A DNA stretch of 64,000 nt from Cupriavidus sp. WKF15 (GTDB taxonomy: Bacteria > Pseudomonadota > Gammaproteobacteria > Burkholderiales > Burkholderiaceae): positions 1,240,001 to 1,304,000 of the forward strand of contig NZ_CP119573.1 in NCBI RefSeq assembly GCF_029278605.1, read 5' to 3'. Each line of letters begins with the position of its first letter. Positions within the stretch are counted from its first letter, which is position 1. Shown here piece after piece: positions 8,339-15,222 of the stretch. A model generated the notes under the pieces. It saw only the letters and a list, made by a program, of their open reading frames with translations. It ran no database searches and had not been told where the DNA came from. Both the position numbers and the translations under genes were made by a program.

Positions 8339-9439
8339 CTACAAGCCGATGTGTACAGGAATCCGTCGCTGCCCGAAGTGACGCTCGAAATGCCCGAAGC
8401 GACCTGCCACCGATGCAAAACAGTCGGGGCAGGCGCCGGTAGGCGTGAGGCGATAGTTTTCGATGGCGTGCCAGTCGCGCACAATCAGCGGAGTCCGGCA
8501 GGCAGGGCAGTAGGTGGTTGCGCCTGCGGTGTCGTGGACGTTGCCTGTGTACACATAGCGCAGACCCTCCTCGATTGCGAGCTTGCGGGCATGCGCAAGG
8601 GTGGAGATTGGCGTCGGTGGCACGTCGCGCATCTTGTAGTCGGGATGGAATCCCGTGAAGTGCAGCGGGATGTCGGTGCCCAGTTCTCTTGCAATCCACC
8701 GGGCTTCGGCGCGTATCTCCTCATCTGCGTCGTTCTTGCCCGGGATCAGCAGCGTCGTGATCTCGAGCCAGACATCGGTTTCGTGCTTCAGATACTGGAG
8801 CGTCTCCAGCACCGGCTGCAAGTGCGCGCCGGTGAATGCAATATAGAACGCATCGGTAAAGCCTTTCAGGTCGACATTCGCCGCGTCCATCTTGGCATAG
8901 AAATCGCGCCGGGCCTGCGCACCCATATACCCCGCGGTCACCGCCACCGCCATGATGCCGAGTTCGTGGCAGGCATCGGCAACGTCCATGGCGTACTCGG
9001 CAAAAATCACCGGGTCGTTGTAAGTGAACGCCACGCTCTTGCAGCCATGGGCTACTGCTGCATTGGCAATGGCATCGGGCATTGCCGCATCGGCGAGGGT
9101 CTCCATCTCCCGCGATTTGCTGATGTCCCAGTTCTGGCAAAACTTGCAGGCCAGGTTGCAGCCGGCCGTGCCGAACGACAGGACGGCGCTGCCCGGATAG
9201 AAGTGATTGAGCGGCTTCTTTTCGATCGGGTCGATGCAGAAGCCCGATGAGCGGCCATAGGCCGTCAGCAGCATCCGGGCGCCAAGCCGTTGGCGCACGA
9301 AGCAGGCACCGCGCTGCTCGTCATGCAGGCGGCAGTGGCGCGGGCAAAGGTCGCACTGCATGCGGCCGTCGTCCAGGAAATGCCAGTAGCGCCCAGGATA
9401 CATTCCCGGATAGGGCGCTGGAGAGGGCGCATCGTTCAT
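8339..9439 (-). CDS. amrS: AmmeMemoRadiSam system radical SAM enzyme
   Basis: The product is 366 residues. The radical SAM cluster motif is C94-x3-C98-x2-C101 (CNLACKFC). Extra cysteines occur at the N-terminus (C29, C32, C36, C46) and in a CPAC/CPDC pair near the C-terminus, as expected for this family. The blocks AFTYNDPVIFAEY and VDLKGFTDAFY are typical of AmrS. The family is named after frequent clustering with AMMECR1 and Memo homologues, but neither neighbour is one here. The reaction is not established. A GGAGA sequence precedes the ATG. Confidence 0.88.
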   Translation of the reverse strand: MNDAPSPAPYPGMYPGRYWHFLDDGRMQCDLCPRHCRLHDEQRGACFVRQRLGARMLLTAYGRSSGFCIDPIEKKPLNHFYPGSAVLSFGTAGCNLACKFCQNWDISKSREMETLADAAMPDAIANAAVAHGCKSVAFTYNDPVIFAEYAMDVADACHELGIMAVAVTAGYMGAQARRDFYAKMDAANVDLKGFTDAFYIAFTGAHLQPVLETLQYLKHETDVWLEITTLLIPGKNDADEEIRAEARWIARELGTDIPLHFTGFHPDYKMRDVPPTPISTLAHARKLAIEEGLRYVYTGNVHDTAGATTYCPACRTPLIVRDWHAIENYRLTPTGACPDCFASVAGRFGHFERHFGQRRIPVHIGL

Positions 9440-9614
9440 GGTTCCATCTCCGCACAGGGGCCATGCCCTGCATTGTCATTCCTCACCCGGCCGGGGCGCA
9501 AAATACTGCCAGCGCCACGACCGCCGGCGGGATCTTCAGTTCAAACGACTCCGTCTTGGCTGATGCGATGAGGCGGTTGGATCGGACTCGGTGATCCTCC
9601 ATCATGCCTTAGTG

Positions 9615-10709
9615 TTATCCGATCTGCTCGGCGTTCTCTACACGCCAGTAGCGCCGCCGTGCGCGCAGCGTAAAGCGCGCGCGGTAGTCCGACATCGACA
9701 TGCCCATCTTGCGCTGGAACAGGCGCCGCAATGCGGCCGCATCGCTGTAGCCACAAGCTTCGGCAATCGCCTGCGTGCCATGAAGCGTGACTTCCAGCAG
9801 CATGCGGGCGCGTTCGACGCGCAGGGTGTGCAAGTAGTCCAGTGGCGAGAGTCCGACTACCTGGCGGAAATGCCGTAGCAGCGTGCGTTCGCTGACCACG
9901 GCAGCACGGGCCACGGCGTCCAGCTGGTACGGCTCTCCCACATGGTTCTGCAGCCAGCTGATGGCGCGGTACACCGGGCTGTCGGCGGTGCCGCTCAGCC
10001 AGCGCTGCGACACCAGTTCTGGCACGCTGCGCTGGCGTTCCGGCTGGCAGAGCAACACCTGCGTGGCGGCCTGTGCGAGGTCGGGATCGTAGAGGTGGCC
10101 CAGCACGCGCAGCACGAATTCCACCTGCAGCGCGGGCGCCACGCAGGAAAAGACGCGCGCGTGCACACCCATCGGCTGCTCAGTGGCGAAATCGCAGGCC
10201 GGAAAGCGGCGTGTCATCCAGCCCTGGTAGACCCACGGCACACCCACGCGGGCCCCGTCGAGCAACCCCATCTGCAAGGGATAAGCCATGCCCGAGAACG
10301 TTGCGGCGATCCAGCCGCCGGCATCGACATGGCGCCGCAGCATGCGCAACGAAACGGCATCGCGCGAGAGTATCGCGTCCAGTTGCGGGGCGTTGCTGGC
10401 CAGGATGCCTGGAATGACCACGAGCGTGCGGGCATCGGCGGTGCGGGAGCGGGGCGGGGAGGATGCGAGGCCTGGCAAGCCCGGTGACACATTGCGTCCA
10501 TTGCCGGTAATCAGCTGCCAACTCAGTGATGGCGCGTGGCCGGGCCGCTGCATCTGCGCCAGGCCGGCGACAGTGCGCAGCACGTCTAGCGTGGTGAAAA
10601 GCGTGCCGGGCATGGCTTGCGGCAGCCAGAGCAGGCGCACATGCAGCGGAGCAGGGCCGGAGGGCGCGGGTGTGGCGGGGGCTGACATGGCTTTGGGTGG
10701 GGCAGGCAT
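9615..10709 (-). CDS. GlxA-type transcriptional regulator (DJ-1/PfpI + AraC)
   Basis: The product is about 364 residues. The N-terminal two-thirds is a DJ-1/PfpI-like domain (RTLVVIPGILASNAP, GGWIAATFSGMAYPLQMGLLDG). The C-terminal third is an AraC/XylS double helix-turn-helix: AVVSERTLLRHFRQVVGLSP and IAEACGYSDAAALRRLFQRK. Members usually activate adjacent catabolic genes, and this gene is divergent from the secreted M20 peptidase gene. The start at 10709 is the first ATG after the shared intergenic region; a second ATG lies 7 codons downstream. Neither has a strong ribosome binding site. Confidence 0.85.
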   Translation of the reverse strand: MPAPPKAMSAPATPAPSGPAPLHVRLLWLPQAMPGTLFTTLDVLRTVAGLAQMQRPGHAPSLSWQLITGNGRNVSPGLPGLASSPPRSRTADARTLVVIPGILASNAPQLDAILSRDAVSLRMLRRHVDAGGWIAATFSGMAYPLQMGLLDGARVGVPWVYQGWMTRRFPACDFATEQPMGVHARVFSCVAPALQVEFVLRVLGHLYDPDLAQAATQVLLCQPERQRSVPELVSQRWLSGTADSPVYRAISWLQNHVGEPYQLDAVARAAVVSERTLLRHFRQVVGLSPLDYLHTLRVERARMLLEVTLHGTQAIAEACGYSDAAALRRLFQRKMGMSMSDYRARFTLRARRRYWRVENAEQIG

Positions 10710-10844
10710 CGGCTGATGGCGAAATCGTACCGGCGAATGGCGATATCGATCCGCTTCTCGGATCGCGCAAAGGCTACCATCTTCGCGATCACCCGTCTGC
10801 AAGACGTGGCCCACAACCATCACGAAGATCATCGAGGAGACATC

Positions 10845-12107
10845 ATGCCGTTCCACCTTCGTCCGCTCGCCACGGCTGCTGCCGTTGCGCTGACGCTTGC
10901 CACATCCAGCGCGATGGCCGCCGGCACGGCGGATGCGAGCCTGCTGGCAGCCGCCCGCGCCGCACAGCCGGCGGTAGTGCAGTCGCTCAAGGAGATGGTC
11001 TCGATCGAGTCCGGCAGCACCAACGCGGCAGGCCTGGCACAGATGGCCGACTACACCGGGACGCGCCTGCAAGCGCTGGGCGCCCAGGTGGAGCGGCTGC
11101 CCGCCACGAAGGGCCCCGGTACCATCATCAAGGGCACGTTTACCGGAACGGGGAAGCGCCGCATCATGCTGATCGCTCACATGGACACGGTTTATCCGGC
11201 AAACACGCTGGCTACCCAGCCGATCCGTGAAGAAGGCAACCGGCTATATGGCCCGGGCATCGCCGATGACAAGGGGGGTATCGCGGTCATCCTGCATTCG
11301 CTGGAGATCCTGAAGGGTACGGGCTGGCGCGACTACGCGCAGGTCACCGTCCTGTTCAATCCCGACGAGGAGGTGGGCTCGGTGGGCTCCGGCGAGATCA
11401 TTTCCGCGCTGGCCGACCAGCACGACGTCGTGCTGTCATGCGAGCCCACCGGCGCCAAGGCCGTGATGAAAACGGAGGCGGTGCTGCTGGGCGCGTCCGG
11501 CACGGCCACCGCCACCATGGAGGTCAAGGGCCGCTCTGCTCATGCCGGCGCGGCACCGGAACTCGGACGCAACGCTCTGCTTGAACTCGCCCACCAGTTG
11601 CAGCAGACGCGCGACGTGGCGAAACTCGTTCCGGGTTCCCAACTGAACTGGACCCAGGCCACCGCGGGGAAGGTACTTAACCAGATTCCCGAGAGCGCCG
11701 TTGCCTATGGCGACGTGCGTTTCACGGCCAACGGCACTGCCGAGAAGCTCAAGGTCGCGCTGCAGGACAAGGTCAATGCCGATCGCCTTATCCCAGACAC
11801 ACAGGTCACTGTCAGCCTGGGAGAGTCCCGCCCGGCATTCGTGGCGGATGCGCGCGGTCGCGCATTGGCCAGGCGCGCGCAGGAAATCTATGCAGAGCTC
11901 GAGGCACGCCAGCTGACGCTGATGGAAGGCACGGGCGGTGGCACCGACGCTGGCTTCGCTGGACGCTCGGGCAAGGCTGCGGTCCTGGAAAGCCTGGGGC
12001 TGGCCGGTTTCGGCTTTCACGCCCGTGATGAGTACATCGAACTCGATTCCATCGTGCCGCGGCTTTACCTGATGACGCGGATGCTGGGGGAAATTGCCCG
12101 CGACTGA
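10845..12107 (+). CDS. Secreted M20 family metallopeptidase, carboxypeptidase G2-like
   Basis: The product is 420 residues with a signal peptide (about 1-25, ending SSAMA-AG). Zinc-ligand motifs of M20 enzymes are present: H112-M-D114 in AHMDTVYP, D141 in ADDKGG, and E175/E176 in DEEVGS. The dimerisation-domain motif GRSAHAG and the late GFGFHARDEY follow. The closest known type is glutamate carboxypeptidase (carboxypeptidase G2), which removes C-terminal glutamate from folates or peptides in the periplasm. The substrate is inferred only. A GAGGAG ribosome binding site precedes the ATG. The divergent GlxA-type gene is a candidate regulator. Confidence 0.9.
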   Translation: MPFHLRPLATAAAVALTLATSSAMAAGTADASLLAAARAAQPAVVQSLKEMVSIESGSTNAAGLAQMADYTGTRLQALGAQVERLPATKGPGTIIKGTFTGTGKRRIMLIAHMDTVYPANTLATQPIREEGNRLYGPGIADDKGGIAVILHSLEILKGTGWRDYAQVTVLFNPDEEVGSVGSGEIISALADQHDVVLSCEPTGAKAVMKTEAVLLGASGTATATMEVKGRSAHAGAAPELGRNALLELAHQLQQTRDVAKLVPGSQLNWTQATAGKVLNQIPESAVAYGDVRFTANGTAEKLKVALQDKVNADRLIPDTQVTVSLGESRPAFVADARGRALARRAQEIYAELEARQLTLMEGTGGGTDAGFAGRSGKAAVLESLGLAGFGFHARDEYIELDSIVPRLYLMTRMLGEIARD

Positions 12108-12178
12108 TGGGAGAGGTGCGAGACGCTCTGCGGAACCGGCTTTCAAGGAGGGCAACGCGGGCTTCGGATAAGTCATGT

Positions 12179-12197
12179 CGGGGCCTTCAAGGCCCCG
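12179..12197 (+). terminator. Possible hairpin after the M20 peptidase gene
   Basis: The arms CGGGGCCTT and AAGGCCCCG form a 9-bp stem with a minimal loop, 72 bases past the stop codon. No T run follows, so a terminator role is uncertain. Confidence 0.35.
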
Positions 12198-12268
12198 GGG
12201 CCTCGCGTACTGCAGGTCCAAACGCTCGACTCACTCCGCAGGACAGCCGCGCGGCAAGCGTGGCGAGC

Positions 12269-12622
12269 CTATTGCGTACACTTTTCCTGATACACCCGCT
12301 GCAATTGCCTGCGCGTCCGGTCACGCACGACGGTGGAGATTTCATTGCCCTGGCTATTCTCGACTGGCGCGCCCGAGGGGCGGTAGCTGCGGCGCGGAGT
12401 CTCGCCGATCTGTTCGGCCAGCTGATTGCACTGCTCATCAAGGGAAGGCGGTTGCGTGGGGGTGGGCTGGAACCGGTATGACCCCTCACGCACGGCGTCA
12501 GAGATTGCGTCGTTGATCGTGGCGTCCGCCGGAGATGGCCGCTGTGTCTGCGCATGGCCATGGAACAGGGGCGTCAGACTGGCGAGTAAGGCGAGCAGGC
12601 ATACATGGCGGCGCAGCAGCAT
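12269..12622 (-). CDS. Small periplasmic protein of unknown function
   Basis: The product is 117 residues with a signal peptide (MLLRRHVCLLALLASLTPLF, then HGHAQ). The mature part contains two cysteines, in LDEQCNQLAEQIG and at the end (EKCTQ), that could form a disulfide. A helical segment (VVRDRTRRQLQRVYQEKC) closes it. A GGGAG ribosome binding site supports the ATG at 12620-12622 over a GTG eight codons earlier. No family is recognised. Confidence 0.75.
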   Translation of the reverse strand: MLLRRHVCLLALLASLTPLFHGHAQTQRPSPADATINDAISDAVREGSYRFQPTPTQPPSLDEQCNQLAEQIGETPRRSYRPSGAPVENSQGNEISTVVRDRTRRQLQRVYQEKCTQ

Positions 12623-12651
12623 GAATATCTCCCGGAGTACTGGCACACCTC

Positions 12652-12903
12652 CTAGTGCAGCAGGTAAAGAACCTGCGGCCCCTCGGCATAGAGGTCCATG
12701 GCCATCTTCAGGATCTCGTTGCGATGCCGGTCGAAGGAGGCCAGCACCCCGGCTTCGTCGGAACCGAGAGCCGAGTCGAATTTCATCAGTACGCGGTCGT
12801 CCACAATGAAGGCAATCTCGCGTGCGTTGTCATAGCCCCAGAACCATACGCCATGCCTGGCCCCGTCATAGCTGCGGCTGGGATTGGGAAAACTAAGTGC
12901 CAT
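12652..12903 (-). CDS. DUF1488 family protein
   Basis: The product is 83 residues, starting MALSFPNPSRSYDGARHGVW. The pattern FPNPSRSYD, VWFWGYDNAREIAFIVDD and the long helix DEAGVLASFDRHRNEILKMA match DUF1488, a small cytoplasmic family of unknown function. It ends only 29 bases before the upstream start of the next minus-strand gene, so the two may be cotranscribed. Confidence 0.82.
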   Translation of the reverse strand: MALSFPNPSRSYDGARHGVWFWGYDNAREIAFIVDDRVLMKFDSALGSDEAGVLASFDRHRNEILKMAMDLYAEGPQVLYLLH

Positions 12904-12975
12904 GTTTTCGTCCTACGTTCTATGCCTTTGACAGGCCGGATCGCTACGCACGCTGCCAGCGCAAAGTGCGCCCCG

Positions 12976-13293
12976 CTATTGCGTATCTCCTTTCATGCTC
13001 TCGGCTTCCATCGCGGCATGTAATTCCTCGTACGCCTCGATTGGCTCCATGTCCTGGTCGACGAACGCCGCGGCCCGCTCTGCGGCGGCAAACGCGTCGC
13101 GCGGGATGTCGCTCTCGCCGTCGTCCTCGGTACTGGGCGGCATCAGCATGTCCTCAAGCATCCCGCGCAGCTCTGGGGTATTCCATGGCCTGCCCAGCCT
13201 GGCCTTCCTGCGCAGGTAGTGACGAATTTCCGCGTCTTGCTCGGCGGAGAGCGGAAGTCCGCGAAAAGTTGGATCCGTATTGTGATGGATCAT
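12976..13293 (-). CDS. Small acidic protein of unknown function
   Basis: The product is 105 residues, rich in Glu, Asp and Ala. A basic patch near the start (RHYLRRKARLGRPWNTPELR) is followed by an acidic helical half (AFAAAERAAAFVDQDMEPIE). There is no signal peptide or transmembrane segment. A GGGAGG ribosome binding site precedes the ATG at 13291-13293. It lies upstream of the DUF1488 gene on the same strand (72-base gap). No family is recognised. Confidence 0.7.
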   Translation of the reverse strand: MIHHNTDPTFRGLPLSAEQDAEIRHYLRRKARLGRPWNTPELRGMLEDMLMPPSTEDDGESDIPRDAFAAAERAAAFVDQDMEPIEAYEELHAAMEAESMKGDTQ

Positions 13294-13402
13294 GATGCGC
13301 CTCCCGAAGCGGTCTGCGCTTTCAATGTAGAGATATCAGTTCCCTGAGGTGAGCGTTACAAGTTGCGTGTGATCACTGTGGCGCGTATCCGCGGCCAACC
13401 GG

Positions 13403-13540
13403 TTACGTCTTTTTCTTGGCGACACCTTCGTTTCCAACCCTCGAATGAACCGTGCTGAAGGGGGTTGCCGGCACTGACGGCTTCTTGGGCTGCTTGGGCT
13501 TCTTCGCTTCGCGAGTGCTGCGTAGTTGACTCTTGGCCAT
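13403..13540 (-). CDS. Small lysine-rich protein
   Basis: The product is 45 residues, starting MAKSQLRSTREAKKPKQPKK and ending GVAKKKT. It is strongly basic and probably disordered. Small proteins with the MAKSQLRxxREAKKPK start are, to my knowledge, common in Burkholderiales and annotated as hypothetical. An AGGAGC ribosome binding site precedes the ATG at 13538-13540. A nucleic-acid-associated role is possible from charge alone. Confidence 0.7.
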   Translation of the reverse strand: MAKSQLRSTREAKKPKQPKKPSVPATPFSTVHSRVGNEGVAKKKT

Positions 13541-13666
13541 GGCTTGCTCCTGGTGCGTTGTTTGCCAAATGGCAACTTCAGCATACGCGCTTGGAAGCTC
13601 CAACCAAATGACTTTTCATGAGCCCGTGCGAAAAAGCGGCGCCCGCATGGTCAGTTCCCGACGCTT

Positions 13667-13792
13667 ATGCGCTCGCGCAGCAAGGGAGAATCCGGACTGC
13701 ATACGCGCTACGCCTACTTCAGCAATCCGCGCTGGCGGATGCTGCATGCGCTGCCGACCAGCGACGGGCCGGCGCCGCAATTCGATCCGTGA
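13667..13792 (+). CDS. Possible 41-residue peptide
   Basis: An ATG-started frame encodes MRSRSKGESGLHTRYAYFSN and ends LPTSDGPAPQFDP. Composition is protein-like, and a strong hairpin follows the stop at once. No ribosome binding site is visible, and the frame stays open for 14 codons before the ATG. It is unrecognised and may be spurious. Confidence 0.25.
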   Translation: MRSRSKGESGLHTRYAYFSNPRWRMLHALPTSDGPAPQFDP

Positions 13793-13800
13793 GACAAGCG

Positions 13801-13828
13801 ATGAGGCCCCGCATTGGCGGGGCCTCAT
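13801..13828. terminator. Bidirectional-looking terminator hairpin
   Basis: A perfect 12-bp stem (ATGAGGCCCCGC and its complement) with loop ATTG lies past the stop of the minus-strand YjfB-like gene. A second 10-bp hairpin (13839-13860) lies between the two. T runs are short on both strands. Confidence 0.6.
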
Positions 13829-13872
13829 CATCATTGCCGCGGCGTCGCGTGCGACGCCGCGAGGCGGTCAGC

Positions 13873-14064
13873 TCAGACCTTCACGTCGATGTTCTGGCCA
13901 AGATGGGGTGGATTGCTGGCCACCGGTGCGGCCGCCGTGGCGGCCTGCACCAGGCTGGCCACGCCCTGGGCCTGCAGGTCCAGCGTTTTGCGCAGCATCA
14001 GCAGCGACACCGGATCTGCGCCCGTGTCCGCAGCGCTCACCGCGCTGACGAGGGAGGTACTCAT
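13873..14064 (-). CDS. YjfB-like putative motility protein
   Basis: The product is 63 residues, starting MSTSLVSAVSAADTGADPVS. The layout is a short Ser/Ala-rich N-terminus, the helix LLMLRKTLDLQAQGVASLVQA, then a Pro/Asn linker ending HLGQNIDVKV. This is that of the YjfB/putative motility protein family, whose members are often flagellum-associated or co-regulated. The precise function is unknown. An AGGGA sequence lies upstream of the ATG at 14062-14064. No other motility gene is nearby. Confidence 0.75.
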   Translation of the reverse strand: MSTSLVSAVSAADTGADPVSLLMLRKTLDLQAQGVASLVQAATAAAPVASNPPHLGQNIDVKV

Positions 14065-14195
14065 ATTGTTGGTCCCTGAAAGGATTGAACGGATACGGGG
14101 TCCCCGTCACGCATGGCTTCGGGGAATCCCGCATGCTGGTTGTCGTCAGAAATGGGGCAGGGCTTGAGCGGGCGGGCCATGCGCCACAGCCGGAC

Positions 14196-14621
14196 TCAGC
14201 CCACCGCCACAATCACGCTCGAGGCCTTGAATACCGCCGCCGCGGGCTTGCCCACGGCCAGCCCGAGCCGGTCGGCGCTGCTGTTGGTGATGATGGCGGA
14301 AATCGCCAGGCCGGTGTCGTCGGTAATGGTCACGTCCGTGTTGACGGCGCCTTTCCTGATGTCCGACACCTTGCCGCTCACCGCGTTGCGGGCCGAGACC
14401 TTGCTGACATCCACGTCGACCATGACGATCACCGACGTCGCCTTGACCATCGCGGTGGCCTTCTTTCCGGCTGCCAGCCCGAGGCGCGACGCGCTCTCGC
14501 TGGTGACGGTGGCGACGATTTCCTGGCCGCCGTCCAGGCGCAGGATGACCTCGTCATTGACCGCGCCGTGGCGGGCCTGGGCGACTTCGCCGGAAAACTG
14601 GTTGCGTGCACTGGTGATCAT
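14196..14621 (-). CDS. Molbindin, two TOBE/Mop domains
   Basis: The product is 141 residues made of two homologous halves of about 70 residues. Each has the Mop pattern: SARNQFSGEVAQARHGAVND...SVIVMVDV in the first and SARNAVSGKVSDIRKGAVNT...SSVIVAVG in the second. Such di-Mop proteins (ModG type) bind molybdate as oligomers in the cytoplasm and buffer or store it. The start MITSARNQ at 14619-14621 begins directly with the first domain. No other molybdate gene is in the window. Confidence 0.88.
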   Translation of the reverse strand: MITSARNQFSGEVAQARHGAVNDEVILRLDGGQEIVATVTSESASRLGLAAGKKATAMVKATSVIVMVDVDVSKVSARNAVSGKVSDIRKGAVNTDVTITDDTGLAISAIITNSSADRLGLAVGKPAAAVFKASSVIVAVG

Positions 14622-14824
14622 GTTGTTCTTCTCCGATGAGCGAGCCCCGCTGTTCCGGCTCAGACGACCGCGCCGATGCGCGGCAAGCACCCTCCAAAGT
14701 ATGTGCCGGCCTAGGCGGATTGCGAGTGGAATGTGGACCTGGAATGCAGCGCAAATGCCTATTGCATGGCTCGCGCTGCGCTATCATGCGGGGCTGCCCC
14801 CAGGGCGCTTTCCAAGCATGACCC

Positions 14825-15202
14825 ATGCATCACGCTGTACCGCGCCTTGTCCTGGCGCTGACCTGCCTTGTCCTTGCCCATCCCGCCTTCGCCGCCGACG
14901 TCCAGGCTGGCAAGGAAGTGTTCTCCACCCGCTGCGCGTCCTGCCACAGCGTAGGACCGTCCGCGCGTGGCGGTTTCGGCCCGCAACTCAATGCCGTCGT
15001 CGGCCGGCGCGCGGGCAGCACTGCCGACTATCGCTATTCCCCGGAAATGACCGCTTCCGGCGTGGTGTGGACAGCCGATACCCTGCGCGCCTTCGTCAAA
15101 TCGCCCGGCAAGGTCGTGCCGGGGACGCGCATGCGCTTCTGGGGCCTGGGCAATGACCAGCAGATCGACGACCTGCTGGCATACCTGCAGACCTACCGTT
15201 AG
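14825..15202 (+). CDS. Class I cytochrome c
   Basis: The product is 125 residues with a signal peptide cleaved near AFA-AD (residue 23/24). The haem-binding motif is C37-A-S-C40-H41, and the likely axial methionine is M103 in PGTRMRFWG. The blocks GPQLNAVVGRRAG and YRYSPEM are typical of mono-haem periplasmic cytochromes related to cytochrome c2/c550. It carries single electrons in the periplasm; its partner is unknown. No strong ribosome binding site is visible. It converges with the MscS-type gene. Confidence 0.92.
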   Translation: MHHAVPRLVLALTCLVLAHPAFAADVQAGKEVFSTRCASCHSVGPSARGGFGPQLNAVVGRRAGSTADYRYSPEMTASGVVWTADTLRAFVKSPGKVVPGTRMRFWGLGNDQQIDDLLAYLQTYR

Positions 15203-15222
15203 CCATAGCCGCTCGCCTTGCG

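Larger units (their letters stand above)
13541..13872. other. Intergenic stretch with one possible tiny gene and two hairpins
   Basis: Apart from a possible 41-codon frame (13667-13792), no gene is seen. Two strong hairpins (13801-13828 and 13839-13860) fill the right end and separate it from the YjfB-like gene. Confidence 0.5.
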
